A stretch of DNA of 64,000 nt from the NCBI RefSeq assembly GCF_002896965.1, contig NZ_LYMM01000040.1, positions 124,001 through 188,000 on the forward strand, read 5' to 3'. Under the pieces are notes generated by a model. The model was not told the origin of the DNA. It did no database searches and saw only the letters and a list, made by a program, of their open reading frames with translations. The DNA comes from Novosphingobium guangzhouense. GTDB lineage: Bacteria > Pseudomonadota > Alphaproteobacteria > Sphingomonadales > Sphingomonadaceae. This document shows, one piece after another, positions 8,734-22,350 of this stretch; position 1 is the stretch's first letter, and each line of letters begins with the position of its first letter. A program made the translations under genes and the position numbers.

Positions 8734-8988
8734 TCAGCTCACCCGCACCGCCGCGCGGCAACGCTTGTAGTCTTCGCCAACACCGGCGCCCGTCGCCAGC
8801 GCCAGCACCGCCAGCGCGGCCTCCAGCCCATGGCGCGCCAGTTCGTCGATCGCGGGGCCGGTCTCCTGCCCCAGTTCGCGGGCCAGTGCTTTGAGAACCT
8901 GCGCCTTCTCGGCGTATTCCAGTTCGTTCATCCGCTGCCACTGGCTTTCGCCGCGCCCGACGAACCCGTCATGTGCGTAAAGACCCAT
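8734..8988 (-). CDS. Hypothetical protein, 84 residues
   Basis: Starts MGLYAHDGFVGRGESQWQRMNELEYAEKAQ from ATG 8988 with GGATGGAAAG just upstream; a longer in-frame start at 9051 lacks such a site. The protein is mostly helical, with acidic and Ala/Leu-rich stretches (KALARELGQETGPAIDELARHGLEAALAVLAL) and no membrane segment or known motif. It is convergent with metH and divergent from recQ. Codon usage is like its neighbours, so it is probably a real gene of unknown function. Confidence 0.6.
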   Translation of the reverse strand: MGLYAHDGFVGRGESQWQRMNELEYAEKAQVLKALARELGQETGPAIDELARHGLEAALAVLALATGAGVGEDYKRCRAAVRVS

Positions 8989-9182
8989 AAGCTTTCCATC
9001 CCGAGTGCCGCGCCTTGCAGATCCCCGTGATCCGGCGGCGGGCAGAAGCATGGGGTATCACCGCGCTCCCCAATTCCGGCTGAAACGCGCGCTCCGGGCA
9101 TCGACGGAGAAGATGCGAAAGCGGAGGAAACCATGTTTGCGGCGGGTTCCGCCCGTGGACCGCCTCTGCCATAAAGCGCGGC

Positions 9183-11066
<1,884 letters not shown>

Positions 11067-11073
11067 GGCCGGG

Positions 11074-11364
11074 TTATTCCGGGGCCTCCCCCCCGCCGAA
11101 AGTCACCGGCTCTGCCAGCAGGAACGGCAGCTGCGGCGATGCGATGCGCGATTCAGCGCCGTTTTCGTGGATCAGCACGACGCGCCCGACCCCCGGCGTC
11201 GCCACCACGGCCGAAACCGTGTCCACCCATTCGTGAAGCACCGCGCGGACCCGCTCCAATGCCTCTGCATCGCGCGTGGTGGTGCCGGAAGCTTCGAGTT
11301 CGGCTTCGAGATCGACGATGCGGTTGGTCGCCGCATCGATACGGTCGGCGGTCGGGTCAGTCAT
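11074..11364 (-). CDS. Hypothetical coiled-coil protein, 96 residues
   Basis: The N-terminal half (TDRIDAATNRIVDLEAELEA, DAEALERVRAVLHEWVDTV) has heptad-like spacing and should form a coiled coil. The C-terminal half has a short beta-rich segment (GVGRVVLIHENGAESRIASPQLPFLLAEPV). No signal peptide, membrane segment or catalytic motif is visible. It converges tail to tail with recQ with only 7 bp between the stops. Function unknown. Confidence 0.6.
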   Translation of the reverse strand: MTDPTADRIDAATNRIVDLEAELEASGTTTRDAEALERVRAVLHEWVDTVSAVVATPGVGRVVLIHENGAESRIASPQLPFLLAEPVTFGGGEAPE

Positions 11365-11465
11365 CGCGGCTCTCCTTGCCCGACAAGGCTTAGAAGCAAG
11401 GCGACGCGCCCGACAAGCAAGCGCGCCTCCTGATCGCCGCGGCGGTTGGGTTCATCGGGGAAATG

Positions 11466-11589
11466 CCCATCTGGGCGTCTTCTTGCGGCACCGGCCCAAG
11501 CCTCCACCCTGCCATCCGCAGGATACCATGGTTGGGTGGCAGGGTGGGGGCGTGGACCGGTGCCGTGAAATCCGCCTGCGGCGGATTTC
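11466..11589. repeat. Block of nested inverted repeats between ldt and the coiled-coil gene
   Basis: Three structures in 124 bp: a small hairpin GCCCA-TC-TGGGC (11466-11477); a nested cruciform with outer arms CGGCACCGG/CCGGTGCCG (11486-11494, 11557-11565) and inner arms CCACCCTGCCA/TGGCAGGGTGG (11504-11514, 11537-11547); and a perfect hairpin GAAATCCGCC-TGC-GGCGGATTTC-type (11567-11589, read with one shared G). It lies just after the L,D-transpeptidase stop. A REP-type palindromic unit, or 3'-end structures of the ldt message, are the likeliest explanations. Confidence 0.6.
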
Positions 11590-11600
11590 CAGAGAGACTC

Positions 11601-13073
11601 TTACAGCGGGTTGTCCAGCTGGATGATCGCCTCGTCGCTGGCGCGCTGGGTGGTCTTGAGCTGACGCGCGGCCTTGAAGCTGGCCAGCACCGGCGCATCG
11701 CGGCCGTAGATATCGTTGAACGGCTGCAGCGTTCCGTCGATCGAACGGGCGAAGGTGAAATAGGTGAGGTAGACCGGGAAGGTCCGGGTCATCTGGACCT
11801 TCTTGTAATCGCCCGCGCGCGACAGTTCGGCCGCGTCAGTGCTGGTCATCCCTGCGCCCAGAATCGCCATCGTCATGCCCAGTTCCACCGCACGTTCGGT
11901 GCGGATGCAGCCATGGCTGTACGCGCGCACGTCGGTGTTGAAGTAAGACTTGGAGGGCGTGTCATGCAGATAGATCGCGTGCGGGTTGGGCATGTCGATC
12001 TTCATCAGGCCCAGCGCGTTGTTCGGCCCCGGCTGCTGGACGACGGTGATCGTGCCGTTCTCGTTCTTGTAGCCCTTGTAGCCGTTGTTCGCCGCCCACT
12101 TGGGGTTGTTGAGCACCTTCGCGCCCAGCCCTTCGCCCTTGACGATGGACTGCGGAACCGTCCAGGTCGGGTTGAAGACAACCGCGCTGACCGTTTCGGC
12201 CAGCTGCGGCGTGGCGGTGCGGCCGGGCTTGCCCACCACGGTCTTGTAGGTGCGCAGAATCTTGTTCTTGACCACCAGACGCAGCTGGAATTCGGGCACG
12301 TTGGTCATCAGGTACACGGTGCCCAGATCGCGGGCGAGCCAGCGCCAGCGGTCCATGTTGGCCTGGATCAGCGCGCGGCGTTCCTTCTGCGCCATCGGCG
12401 TGGCGTTCAGCGCATCCTTGAGCGCGGCGTAATCAGGATTGGTCGGCGCCAGCTTGGCGACGACGCCCGCCACGTCATGATCGGAAAGCGCCTGTGCCAT
12501 GATCTGCTCGGTCGGCATCGCGTCCTGATCGGGGTCGACCGCGAACCACTGCACACGGTCGGGCATCGGCGTGCGACCATCGCGCAAATCCTCGATCAGC
12601 CAGGCGAAGACGCGGCTGGCGAGGGCGTCAAGCTGGTCGCCCTCGCCCTTCGCAATCGCGGCCTTGAGCGCGGCAGGCTGGTAATCCGCCGGGATCAGAC
12701 CTTCCTTGCCGATATAGCCAATGGTGCTGAGCAGCGCCTGAGCATCGGCCAGCGACCACGGCATCACCGGCTCGGTCAGCGTGACTTCCTGTACGACCGG
12801 AGCCGAGATCACTGGCGCCTGCACGGGCACGGGCGCAGAAGTGGGCGCGGTTGCCGGAGCCTGGGTTGCCGTTCGTGCCGCGCCCGTTCTTGCCCCCGAA
12901 GAAGGCGCCGCGGTCGGCGTTGAGGAAGGCGCAGGCGTCGAAACGGATGGGGGAAGCAGATCTTCGGGCAGCTTCTCAGCCTTGATCTTCTGCGCCTGCA
13001 CCGGCTGTACGCCCACCGCCATGAGCGTCAGCGCCGAAACGACGCTGGAACCGAACCGCTTGAAACTCGCCAT
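11601..13073 (-). CDS. L,D-transpeptidase, YcbB/LdtD type
   Basis: 490 residues. A signal peptide (MASFKRFGSSVVSALTLMAVGVQPVQA) is followed by a Pro/Ala/Thr-rich linker to about residue 90, a helical region, and a YkuD catalytic domain. The active site is DVRAYSHGCIRTERAVELG, with the SHGC-(I/V)R signature whose Cys forms the acyl-enzyme; the upstream His is in YLHDTPSK. Such enzymes make 3-3 crosslinks in periplasmic peptidoglycan. The start is ATG 13073; a longer frame to 13148 lacks a signal peptide at its front. A structured DNA block follows the stop. Confidence 0.9.
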   Translation of the reverse strand: MASFKRFGSSVVSALTLMAVGVQPVQAQKIKAEKLPEDLLPPSVSTPAPSSTPTAAPSSGARTGAARTATQAPATAPTSAPVPVQAPVISAPVVQEVTLTEPVMPWSLADAQALLSTIGYIGKEGLIPADYQPAALKAAIAKGEGDQLDALASRVFAWLIEDLRDGRTPMPDRVQWFAVDPDQDAMPTEQIMAQALSDHDVAGVVAKLAPTNPDYAALKDALNATPMAQKERRALIQANMDRWRWLARDLGTVYLMTNVPEFQLRLVVKNKILRTYKTVVGKPGRTATPQLAETVSAVVFNPTWTVPQSIVKGEGLGAKVLNNPKWAANNGYKGYKNENGTITVVQQPGPNNALGLMKIDMPNPHAIYLHDTPSKSYFNTDVRAYSHGCIRTERAVELGMTMAILGAGMTSTDAAELSRAGDYKKVQMTRTFPVYLTYFTFARSIDGTLQPFNDIYGRDAPVLASFKAARQLKTTQRASDEAIIQLDNPL

Positions 13074-13250
13074 ATTGCCTTGAAACCTGCCCGAACTGGA
13101 AACCTTGGGGGGATGACGCACGGAAGCCCCCTCAGGTTGCCGCCGCACGCCATATGATGTGCCCTTTTACACGGCCTTCTTCAAGGATGCGACCTGAGCC
13201 CAGCATGAATTGCTTGCGCACAACCTTGCGCCGGGCGACAGGCGCCCACG

Positions 13251-14150
13251 ATGCCCCACCCGCTTGCTTCCTCCTCCGGCCGTGCTGCCACCTTGCTGCC
13301 GGTGCTTGCCGTGGTCGCCGGGATCGCGGCGTTCAGCGTGATGGATGCGACGATGAAGGCAGCCTCGCTGACGCTGGGGGTCGGCACCGCACTGCTGCTG
13401 CGCAACGTGTTCGGAACGCTGCTGACGGTGCCGCTGTGGCTGGCGAAGGGCCGACCCACACCCAGCCGCAACGTGGCGCTGTTCCATTTCCAGCGTTCCT
13501 GCGTGACGTCGGTGATGGCGGCGCTGTTCTTCTACGGCCTTGTCCGCATTCCGATGGCTGAAGGCATGGCGATATCGTTCTTCGCCCCCATCATCGCGCT
13601 CTATTTCGCGGCGCTGCTGCTGGGCGAGACGATCCGCCCCCGCGCGATCGTGGCCGCCGTGCTGGGCCTTGTCGGCATGGTGGTGATCGGTGCCGACCGC
13701 TTCGGAGCCGGCGAATACGGGGTCGAAGCTATCAAGGGCACGCTGGCCATCGTGCTGTCTGCGGTGTTCTACGCGCTCAACCTTGTCATGCAGCGCAAGC
13801 AGGCGCTGCTGGCCGGGCCGGTCGAGATCGCGCTGTTCCAGAACCTCAACGTCGCGCTGCTGTTCGCCCTGTTTGCGCCGTTCTACTGGACCGCGCCCGA
13901 TGCGGTCAGCGTGACGTGGACGGTGCTGGGCGCGGCGCTGGCCACGATCGCGCTGCTGTTCCTGTCCTGGGGCTATGCCCGCGCGGAAGCACAAGTGCTG
14001 GTGCCGGTGGAGTACACCGGCTTTCTCTGGGCCGCACTGATGGGCTGGCTGGTGTTCGGCGAGTCGCTTGGCATCGGGGTCGTCGCGGGCGCCGCCTTGA
14101 TCGTGGTCGGTTGCTATATCGGCACGCGTCCGACACAAAACGACACCTAA
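13251..14150 (+). CDS. DMT-superfamily transporter, EamA family
   Basis: 299 residues, almost entirely membrane-embedded, about ten predicted transmembrane helices in two EamA repeats (for example LLPVLAVVAGIAAFSVMDATMKAA, LAALIALLFLSWGYARAEAQ-type stretch and EYTGFLWAALMGWLVFGESL). The second repeat has the typical family ending. It resembles RhaT/RarD-type exporters of metabolites or amino acids across the inner membrane; the substrate is not predictable. It is divergent from the transpeptidase gene. Confidence 0.88.
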   Translation: MPHPLASSSGRAATLLPVLAVVAGIAAFSVMDATMKAASLTLGVGTALLLRNVFGTLLTVPLWLAKGRPTPSRNVALFHFQRSCVTSVMAALFFYGLVRIPMAEGMAISFFAPIIALYFAALLLGETIRPRAIVAAVLGLVGMVVIGADRFGAGEYGVEAIKGTLAIVLSAVFYALNLVMQRKQALLAGPVEIALFQNLNVALLFALFAPFYWTAPDAVSVTWTVLGAALATIALLFLSWGYARAEAQVLVPVEYTGFLWAALMGWLVFGESLGIGVVAGAALIVVGCYIGTRPTQNDT

Positions 14151-14292
14151 GTCTGGCCCCTCCCCCCCTTGACGGCGGGCCTGCAAGCGCGCATCGGCGG
14201 CGCGACGAATCCGCCTGTCGCACTGCAGCACGGTAAAGGAGCGCCGCGAGGCAGCCTGCGAGAGGCATTACACAGAAGGGGATAAAGCCCAG

Positions 14293-16965
<2,673 letters not shown>

Positions 16966-16988
16966 TCCCGCCCGTCAGGTTGTGAATG

Positions 16989-17027
16989 AAAAAAACCCCG
17001 TCCGGTGCGAACCGGGCGGGGTTTTTC
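16989..17027 (+). terminator. Rho-independent terminator of acnA
   Basis: AACCCCGTCCGGT, a GCGA tetraloop and ACCGGGCGGGGTT form a long GC-rich stem with one mismatch, followed by TTTTCTT. The A-run on the other side (eight A) could make it work in both directions. Confidence 0.9.
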
Positions 17028-17137
17028 TTCGCCTGCCCTCCCCACGGCCCGCAGCGGTAACCATACGTTATCGCGCGCTTGTCATAAGGCGGCATCGCCC
17101 CGCAGCGCGGCAGGCGCAGGGGACTGAGGCACCGGCA

Positions 17138-17894
17138 TTGGACTATCGCGGGTTTCTGGACAGGGTGCGCTGAGTTGCCGCGCTGGTGGTGGCGCTGGAC
17201 CATGCACTGGCGATCGTGAACAGCGAGACGACAGGTGCAGGGTGGATTACCGTGATCGCCGACATGCGCGAAGGCGCGGTTGTCGTGTTTTTCATCCTGT
17301 CGGGCTATCTTGTCGGCGGCGCCGTGCAGCGCAATGCCGATGCCTTCGACTGGCGCAGCTACGCCAACGCCCGCTTCGCGCGCATTTACGCCGTCCTGGT
17401 GCCCGCGCTGGTGCTGACCGTGCAGGTTTATGGCGCCGTCTACCTGCTTGACGCCGCCAACCCCGTCTACGCCCTGCCCTGGCAAGGCGGCGCGCTGGGC
17501 GACACCGCGCGGCCTTGTAGGCGTGGTCTTCCTTGCCGCCGGAAGGCAGGGAGAAACCCGCCTGTTCCGCCCCCTCGACGAACGGCTGGCTGCGTTCTCA
17601 TTCTCGCTTTACGCGATCCACCGGCAACTGATGGCGGACATGGCCGCGCTGCTGGTGCGCATCGGCCTGCTACCGGCCACCTGCATCACCGATCCGGGCA
17701 AGGTGCTGGCGCTGGGTCTGGCGATGACGGCGATCAGCGCCGTGCCCGCCTATGCATTCGGGCAGCTGTTCGAGAGCCGCACCCCGCAGCTTTCCCGCGC
17801 GCTTGCGCAGCTATTGCGCCGCCGCATCAACGCCAAAAAGAATGGCCGGGACGACATGCCGCCCCGGCCATCCCATATCAATCACACTGCCTGA
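17138..17894 (+). pseudogene. Acyltransferase 3 family protein, broken
   Basis: The reading starts LDYRGFLDRVR then hits TGA (17171-17173) where the family has Gly (R-G-V-A-A-L), and continues VAALVVALDHALAIVN...VVFFILSGYLVGGAV. Near 17510 the frame changes and resumes with GLVGVVFLAAGRQGETRLFRPL and AAFSFSLYAIHRQL, the last helices of the family. Acyltransferase 3 proteins are about 340-380 residues with ten helices and acylate surface sugars; here only about 250 codons survive, so a central stretch is deleted. Not expected to be functional. Confidence 0.8.
17836..17871 (-). terminator. Terminator of the small exported protein gene
   Basis: On the minus strand ATGGCCGGG...CCCGGCCAT (9-bp stem) is followed by TTCTTTTTGG. 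It is 28 bp past the stop of the gene at 17900-18163 and overlaps the 3' end of the acyltransferase remnant on the other strand. Confidence 0.75.
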
Positions 17895-17899
17895 AGAGA

Positions 17900-18163
17900 T
17901 TAGGACCCGTTCGACTGGTCATCATCGTCGTCGGCGATCGCGTAGATCCCAACGCCAACTGCGGCAACGCCGACAGCTGCGAGGATGATGGTGCCGGATT
18001 CGGCCTTGTTCTTCTTCTTGACGACGGCCGTCTGGCGCGCGCCAATGCCGCTGAGGTTGGAAATCTTGCCAACCGAAGCGGAAGCCGTAGTGCCGGCCTG
18101 AGCCGCCACGGGAGCGGCAACCATGGCCGCAACGCTCAAAGAGAGCAGGGTCTTCTTGATCAT
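17900..18163 (-). CDS. Small exported protein with one C-terminal membrane segment, unknown
   Basis: 87 residues. MIKKTLLSLSVAAMVAAPVAAQA is a clear signal peptide with AQA cleavage site. It is followed by a Gly/Ser/Ala-rich segment (SASVGKISNLSGIGARQTAV), a Lys cluster (VVKKKNKAES), a hydrophobic helix (GTIILAAVGVAAVGVGIYAIA) and an acidic tail (DDDDDQSNGS). Start ATG 18163 has AAAGGATC upstream; an in-frame start at 18199 is less likely. Proteins of this layout are common near sphingomonad surface-sugar genes, but I know no function. Confidence 0.7.
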   Translation of the reverse strand: MIKKTLLSLSVAAMVAAPVAAQAGTTASASVGKISNLSGIGARQTAVVKKKNKAESGTIILAAVGVAAVGVGIYAIADDDDDQSNGS

Positions 18164-18699
18164 ACATGATCCTTTCGACGTCGAGAAAGGGACCCCCACT
18201 ACCGCCCTGTTTCACCGAAGTGACCTGCAGCAGATACATGCTAGGTGGCCGGGAGGATCAGGCACTTTTCGCTGCAGTGCACAAATGGGTGTAGAAATAC
18301 CTATCTTACCTCAAGTGCCACGGGACGAACCGTTGCCCTCTAGCGCCCAGTCGTTGAGGATTGCAGCCAAGAATGACCGCCTCAGAGGAAAATAACTTTG
18401 TCAACATTGGCTTTAAACCACTCGTCCCGAAAGCGGTGCGTGCTAGTCGGACGGCCGAATCAGGTAATATCGACACTATTCAGGCACGTGCCGGTCCCCG
18501 CGCCGTTCCCGACAAACCATGTGCAACGCCCGATCAATAAGATGGCCGAAGAATGAATGTTTGCGGCCTAGGCGCTCTTATTCACCGGTGGTAGCGTGAA
18601 GGGTTGGCGGGAGTGGCATAAGCCTCTGATCTGAATTAGGAACTGGGTGTCTAAGCCGAACCTGTCGCAGGGCAGAAAGTGCCACAGGACACACCTGCC
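18164..18699. other. Intergenic stretch with no convincing gene
   Basis: About 540 bp between the small exported protein and the IS1380 remnant. The first 150 bp must hold the promoter of the minus-strand gene. The remainder is of mixed composition with no ORF showing coding character. The last 60 bp probably includes the IS1380 left end, but I could not fix an inverted repeat. Confidence 0.5.
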
Positions 18700-19735
18700 A
18701 TGAACGACGAATCGCAACCTCATTCCGATTCCCAGCGGGCGGCGGGAAGAAGATCACAGCCGCGTTTGACGGTGGTCGACTGACCTCGGACGGCGGCGTT
18801 CTGCTGCTTGCGCAAGCGCGCGATAGGGCTCTGCAGGCGGCTTGCTACCTGCATCAAGGATCCGAGCGCGCCCGACCGCATCACCCACAGCCTGGCCGAC
18901 ATGATCCGCGTGACCCGATGCGGGTGATCCATCGCCTCGATGACATTCTGCGTGCCCGGGTGTTCGCGATCACGTGCGGTTACGAGGATGCTGAGGATAT
19001 CGACTCCCTGCGCGACGAACCGGGCTTCCGCCTGGCGCTGGGCAAGTTGCCGGGATCGGGCGTGGGGCCTGCCAGCCAACCGACGATGAGCCGCTGGGAG
19101 AATGCTCCAACCACGCGTGAGCTGGCCAGGATGATGGCCGAGATGATCGGCGTCTACTGCGCCAGCTATGCCGCCGCTCCAGCAGCCGTGACGCTGGATA
19201 TCAATGACACCTGCGACGTCGTACACGGCTACCAGCAGCTCTCATTCTGGAACGGCCATTATGGGGAGCGCTGCTTCCTGCCAATCTATGTCTACGACAC
19301 GGCAACGGGCCGACCGGTGGCGGTATTGCTGCGCACCGGCAAGACGCCTTCGGGCAAGGAGGCGGCGGGCCATATCCGGCGTCTGGTGCGCCATATCCGT
19401 CGGTACTGGCCGAATACGCGCATCACCGTCTGCGGCGACGGGCATTATGGCCGCCCCGAGGTGATGGCCTTCTGCGAAGCGGCCCACGTCGATTACGTGT
19501 TCGGCCTGCCGACCAACGCCGCGCTACGAGCCGATCTGGTCATCGTCACTGCCGCCGACGTCTGTGCGGTCCGCCGCGCTGAAGAAAGCCGTGTGGTCCT
19601 GCGCAGCTATGCCGATACCCGCTAAGGCGCGAAGAGCTGGAACTGCCAGCGCCGTGTCGCCGCGCGGATCGAGGCCAGCACGCTGGGCATGGATATCCGC
19701 TACGTCGACACGTCGCTGACCGACCAAGGGCAAAG
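18700..19735 (+). pseudogene. IS1380-family transposase, multiply frameshifted
   Basis: The start KKITAAFDGGRLTSDGGVLLLAQARDR (frame change near 18745) is the diagnostic IS1380 N-terminus. Fragments CIKDPSAPDRITHSLADMIR and FAITCGYEDAEDIDSLRDEPG follow in other frames, then a longer open stretch 18918-19625 with AAVTLDINDTCDVVHGYQQLSFWNGHYGE (DDE first Asp region). A TAA at 19623-19625 interrupts before GAKSWNCQRRVAARIEASTLGMDIRYV. At least three lesions, so inactive. Confidence 0.85.
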
Positions 19736-19899
19736 GCCAGCGCCGAGGCCGTGGCGATGCTGCCCGGCAACGACTGTGCGGGCATCGGCGCAATGACCAT
19801 CGGCGTGGCGATCTCGGTGCGGTCACAATTGCGGCATGCATCTTTGGCGCGTGCATTCTGCAGGGCCGTGGCCTTCACTTCGATGTGAAGCTGCTCGGT
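19736..19899 (-). pseudogene. IS66-like TnpC fragment
   Basis: About 50 residues (LTEQLHIEV, ARAKDACRNCDR, APMPAQSLPGSIATASALAFAL) resemble the zinc-finger and linker part of IS66 TnpC, where a Cys-x2-Cys precedes the PAP-x-PG-S motif. Both ends are cut: by the IS1380 remnant on the left and the IS110 remnant on the right. Identification rests on this short motif string, so it is moderate. Confidence 0.5.
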
Positions 19900-20295
19900 T
19901 AGCGCATCGTCCAATGCATCTTGCGCCGGTAAGTCCGGCCATGCTTGAGCATGAGAGAATTGATGTGCTGGCGATGAACCCGCAGCGTCTCCACCGCCGC
20001 GGTGCGTGCTTGAACGAGATCCCGCATCGCCTCATGGCCCTCGTCAGGAACCCAGACCGCCGTGAGCTCGCCGGCGCGCAGCAGTTTTGCGAAGCCGATC
20101 GCGTCGCGACGGTTCGTCTTCACCTGGTCGCCGGGTCGTCGGGGAATCAGAGACGGGGCCATGACTGTGCACTCGTATCCCATCGAACGGATCAGGCGGT
20201 ACAGACCGTAGCCGGTTGGCCCCGCCTCATAGCAGTAATGGACGCAATCATGCTGGGTCGCGAGCCTTTTCACGACACGGCGCATCGATACTTCA

Positions 20296-21617
20296 GGGAC
20301 TGTCAGGAATTTCGTGTGCGGCGAGGCATAATGGGTAACAAGGAGACCCAATATGTCACGACGGAAAGCACCCTCGATACCGAACGACATTCTCGACCAA
20401 CTGCTGGCCGGCACTGACGCAGCAGCAGCGCTCAACCAGAGCGGCTTGCTCGATACATTGAAGAAGGCATTTGCCGAACGGGCGCTCAACGCGGAGATGG
20501 ATCACCATCTTGGCCAGGAGGAGCAAGGGACCAACAGCCGGAACGGCTATGGCCGCAAGACAGTGACGACCGACGGGGGACGGATCGAGATCGAGGTACC
20601 GCGTGATCGGGCCGGCAGTTTTGATCCGCAGCTTATCGCAAAATATCAGCGCCGTTTCCCCGGTTTTGATGACGAGATCATCTCGATGTACGCGCGCGGC
20701 ATGAGTACCCGTGAGATCACCGGGCATCTGCGCGAACTGTACGGCACCGAGGCCTCACCCGACCTGATCAGCACGATCACGGACGCTGTGCTGGAGGAAG
20801 TCACGGCCTGGCAGCAACGGCCGCTGGACCCAGCCTATCCGCTGGTTTTCTTCGATGCGATCCGGGTCAAGATCCGCGACGAAGGCATGGTCCGTAACAA
20901 GGCGATCCATATTGCCCTAGGCGTCATGGCCGACGGCACCAAGGTGGTCTTGGGGCTATGGCTGGAACAGAATGAAGGCGCCAAATTCTGGCTGCGCGTC
21001 ATGAATGAACTGCGCAACTGCGGCGTCGAGAACATCATGCTGGCCGTCGTCGACGGCCTCAAGGGCTTTCCCGACGCCATCACTGCGGTCTTCCCCGAAG
21101 CGATGGTTCAGTCGTGCATTGTCCATCTGCTGCGCAACTCGATGGATTTTGTGGCGTGGAAAGACCGTAGGGCGCTCGGAACGGCCCTGAAGGCCATCTA
21201 CCGTGCCGTCGATGCCGCGGCCGCCGAGGAGGCGCTGACGGCCTTCGAGGCCAGCTTCTGGGGCCAGCGCTATCCCGCTATCGGCCAGAGTTGGCGCCGG
21301 GCATGGCCCGAGGTCATCCCATTTTTCGCTTTTCCTGATGAGGTCAGGCGGATCGTCTACACCACCAATGCCATCGAGGCCTTGAACTCCAAGCTTCGTC
21401 GCGCTGTTCGTGCGCGGGGTCATTTCCCCAATGACGAGGCGGCCACCAAGCCGCTCTATCTGATCTTGAACCGATCAGAGAAAGAGTGGAAAATGTCGCC
21501 GCGCGAATGGAACATGGCGAAGGCGCAATTTGCCGTGCTCTTCGGCGAACGTTTCATCAGGGCCATGACGGCGTGATGGTCAACCGCCTCGCCGCACGCG
21601 AAATTCCTGACAGTCCC
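20296..21617 (+). mobile_element. Complete IS256-family insertion sequence
   Basis: 1322 bp bounded by 31-bp terminal inverted repeats (20296-20326 and 21587-21617) that differ at a single base; the outer tip is GGGACTGTCAGGAATTTCG. It contains one intact transposase. It sits inside an IS110 gene. I see no matching 8- or 9-bp target duplication at the two junctions (left ...ATACTTCA, right TCGTCAAG...). Confidence 0.92.
20353..21576 (+). CDS. IS256-family (mutator-type) transposase
   Basis: 407 residues, full length for the family. Catalytic DDE positions are visible in YPLVFFDAIRVKIRD (first Asp), MLAVVDGLKGFPDAI (second Asp) and TTNAIEALNSKLRR (Glu), with the mutator signature C-x2-H in VQSCIVHLLRNSM. 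The N-terminal HTH region includes LNAEMDHHLGQEEQGTNSRNGYGRKTV. No frameshift or stop, so the element may be active. ATG 20353 has AAGGAG about 10 bp upstream. Confidence 0.93.
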   Translation: MSRRKAPSIPNDILDQLLAGTDAAAALNQSGLLDTLKKAFAERALNAEMDHHLGQEEQGTNSRNGYGRKTVTTDGGRIEIEVPRDRAGSFDPQLIAKYQRRFPGFDDEIISMYARGMSTREITGHLRELYGTEASPDLISTITDAVLEEVTAWQQRPLDPAYPLVFFDAIRVKIRDEGMVRNKAIHIALGVMADGTKVVLGLWLEQNEGAKFWLRVMNELRNCGVENIMLAVVDGLKGFPDAITAVFPEAMVQSCIVHLLRNSMDFVAWKDRRALGTALKAIYRAVDAAAAEEALTAFEASFWGQRYPAIGQSWRRAWPEVIPFFAFPDEVRRIVYTTNAIEALNSKLRRAVRARGHFPNDEAATKPLYLILNRSEKEWKMSPREWNMAKAQFAVLFGERFIRAMTA

Positions 21618-21937
21618 TCGTCAAGGTTCACTGGCGTCAAATTCACCCAGATAACGCACCTCGCCGCAGCGTGTACTGTCCGCGATCGCAATCGCGTTCC
21701 GGGCCTTTGCCACATCGATTCCGACGAAAACTCCTGTAGAATGTTCCACGGCTCGTCTTCCTGCGATGAGGATCGGCTTGGCCACGCCCTCGATCCTACA
21801 CCACGCAATGGGACACGACCACGGGAAAGCCTTCTTTTTGGCGGCTCCGTTGCGATGTAGGGTCTCCAAAATGAAGGTTGCGCTATCAAAATGGCGCTCA
21901 GCTTCACCCGGGATATGAAAGGGCAAGGCTGTCGGCC

Positions 21938-22300
21938 TCATACGGCTGCACGCAGATACTGGTAGCGAGTTTCGCGGTTGATCCCCAGGTCGCGTGCGAT
22001 GGCGGCCTTCCGCGCACCGGCGGCGATGCGGCGATGCAGCTCAGCGATCATTTCATCGGAGAGAGGGCATTTCCGCCCACAATAGGCGCCGCGTTGCCTA
22101 GCGATGGCAATGCCTTCTCGTTGCCGTTCCCGGATTAGGGCGCGCTCGAATTCCGCGAATGCGCCCATCACCGAGAGCATCAGATTAGCCATCGGGGAAT
22201 CCTCGCCCGAGAAGGTCAGGCTTTCCTTCACGAACTCGATCCGGATGGCCCTTTTGGTGAGGGACTGCACAGTTCCGCAATCGTTTCCGTTGCCTGCCAC
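21938..22300 (-). pseudogene. Tn3-type serine resolvase, C-terminal part only
   Basis: About 120 residues: VKESLTFSGEDSPMANLMLSVMGAFAEFERALIRERQREGIAIA is the long E-helix of serine recombinases, followed by the DNA-binding HTH (AGARKAAIARDLGINRETRYQYLRAAV). The catalytic Ser and the N-terminal ~80 residues are absent; the sequence before about 22300 is unrelated. It is a leftover of a Tn3-like transposon end. Confidence 0.82.
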
Positions 22301-22350
22301 GTACGGGAGCGAAGCGGCCGCTCCCGGGGCTGAAGCGGCGCGCTGGTCTC

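Larger units (their letters stand above)
19903..21785 (-). pseudogene. IS110-family transposase, split by an IS256 element and truncated
   Basis: The N-terminal piece (21785 to 21621) reads FVGIDVAKARNAIAIADSTRCGEVRYLGEFDAS, the first catalytic Asp of the DEDD RuvC-like domain. On the far side of the IS256 element it resumes with MRRVVKRLATQHDCVHYCYEAGPTGYGLYR and runs through VKTNRRDAIGFAKLLRAGELTAVWVPD to RRKMHWTMR, where it stops at the IS66 remnant. Roughly half of a normal ~340-residue transposase remains. Confidence 0.8.

Noticed and set aside
11463..12923. 486-codon plus-strand open frame opposite the L,D-transpeptidase
   Set aside because: Shadow frame; begins inside the inverted-repeat block and shows no coding features.
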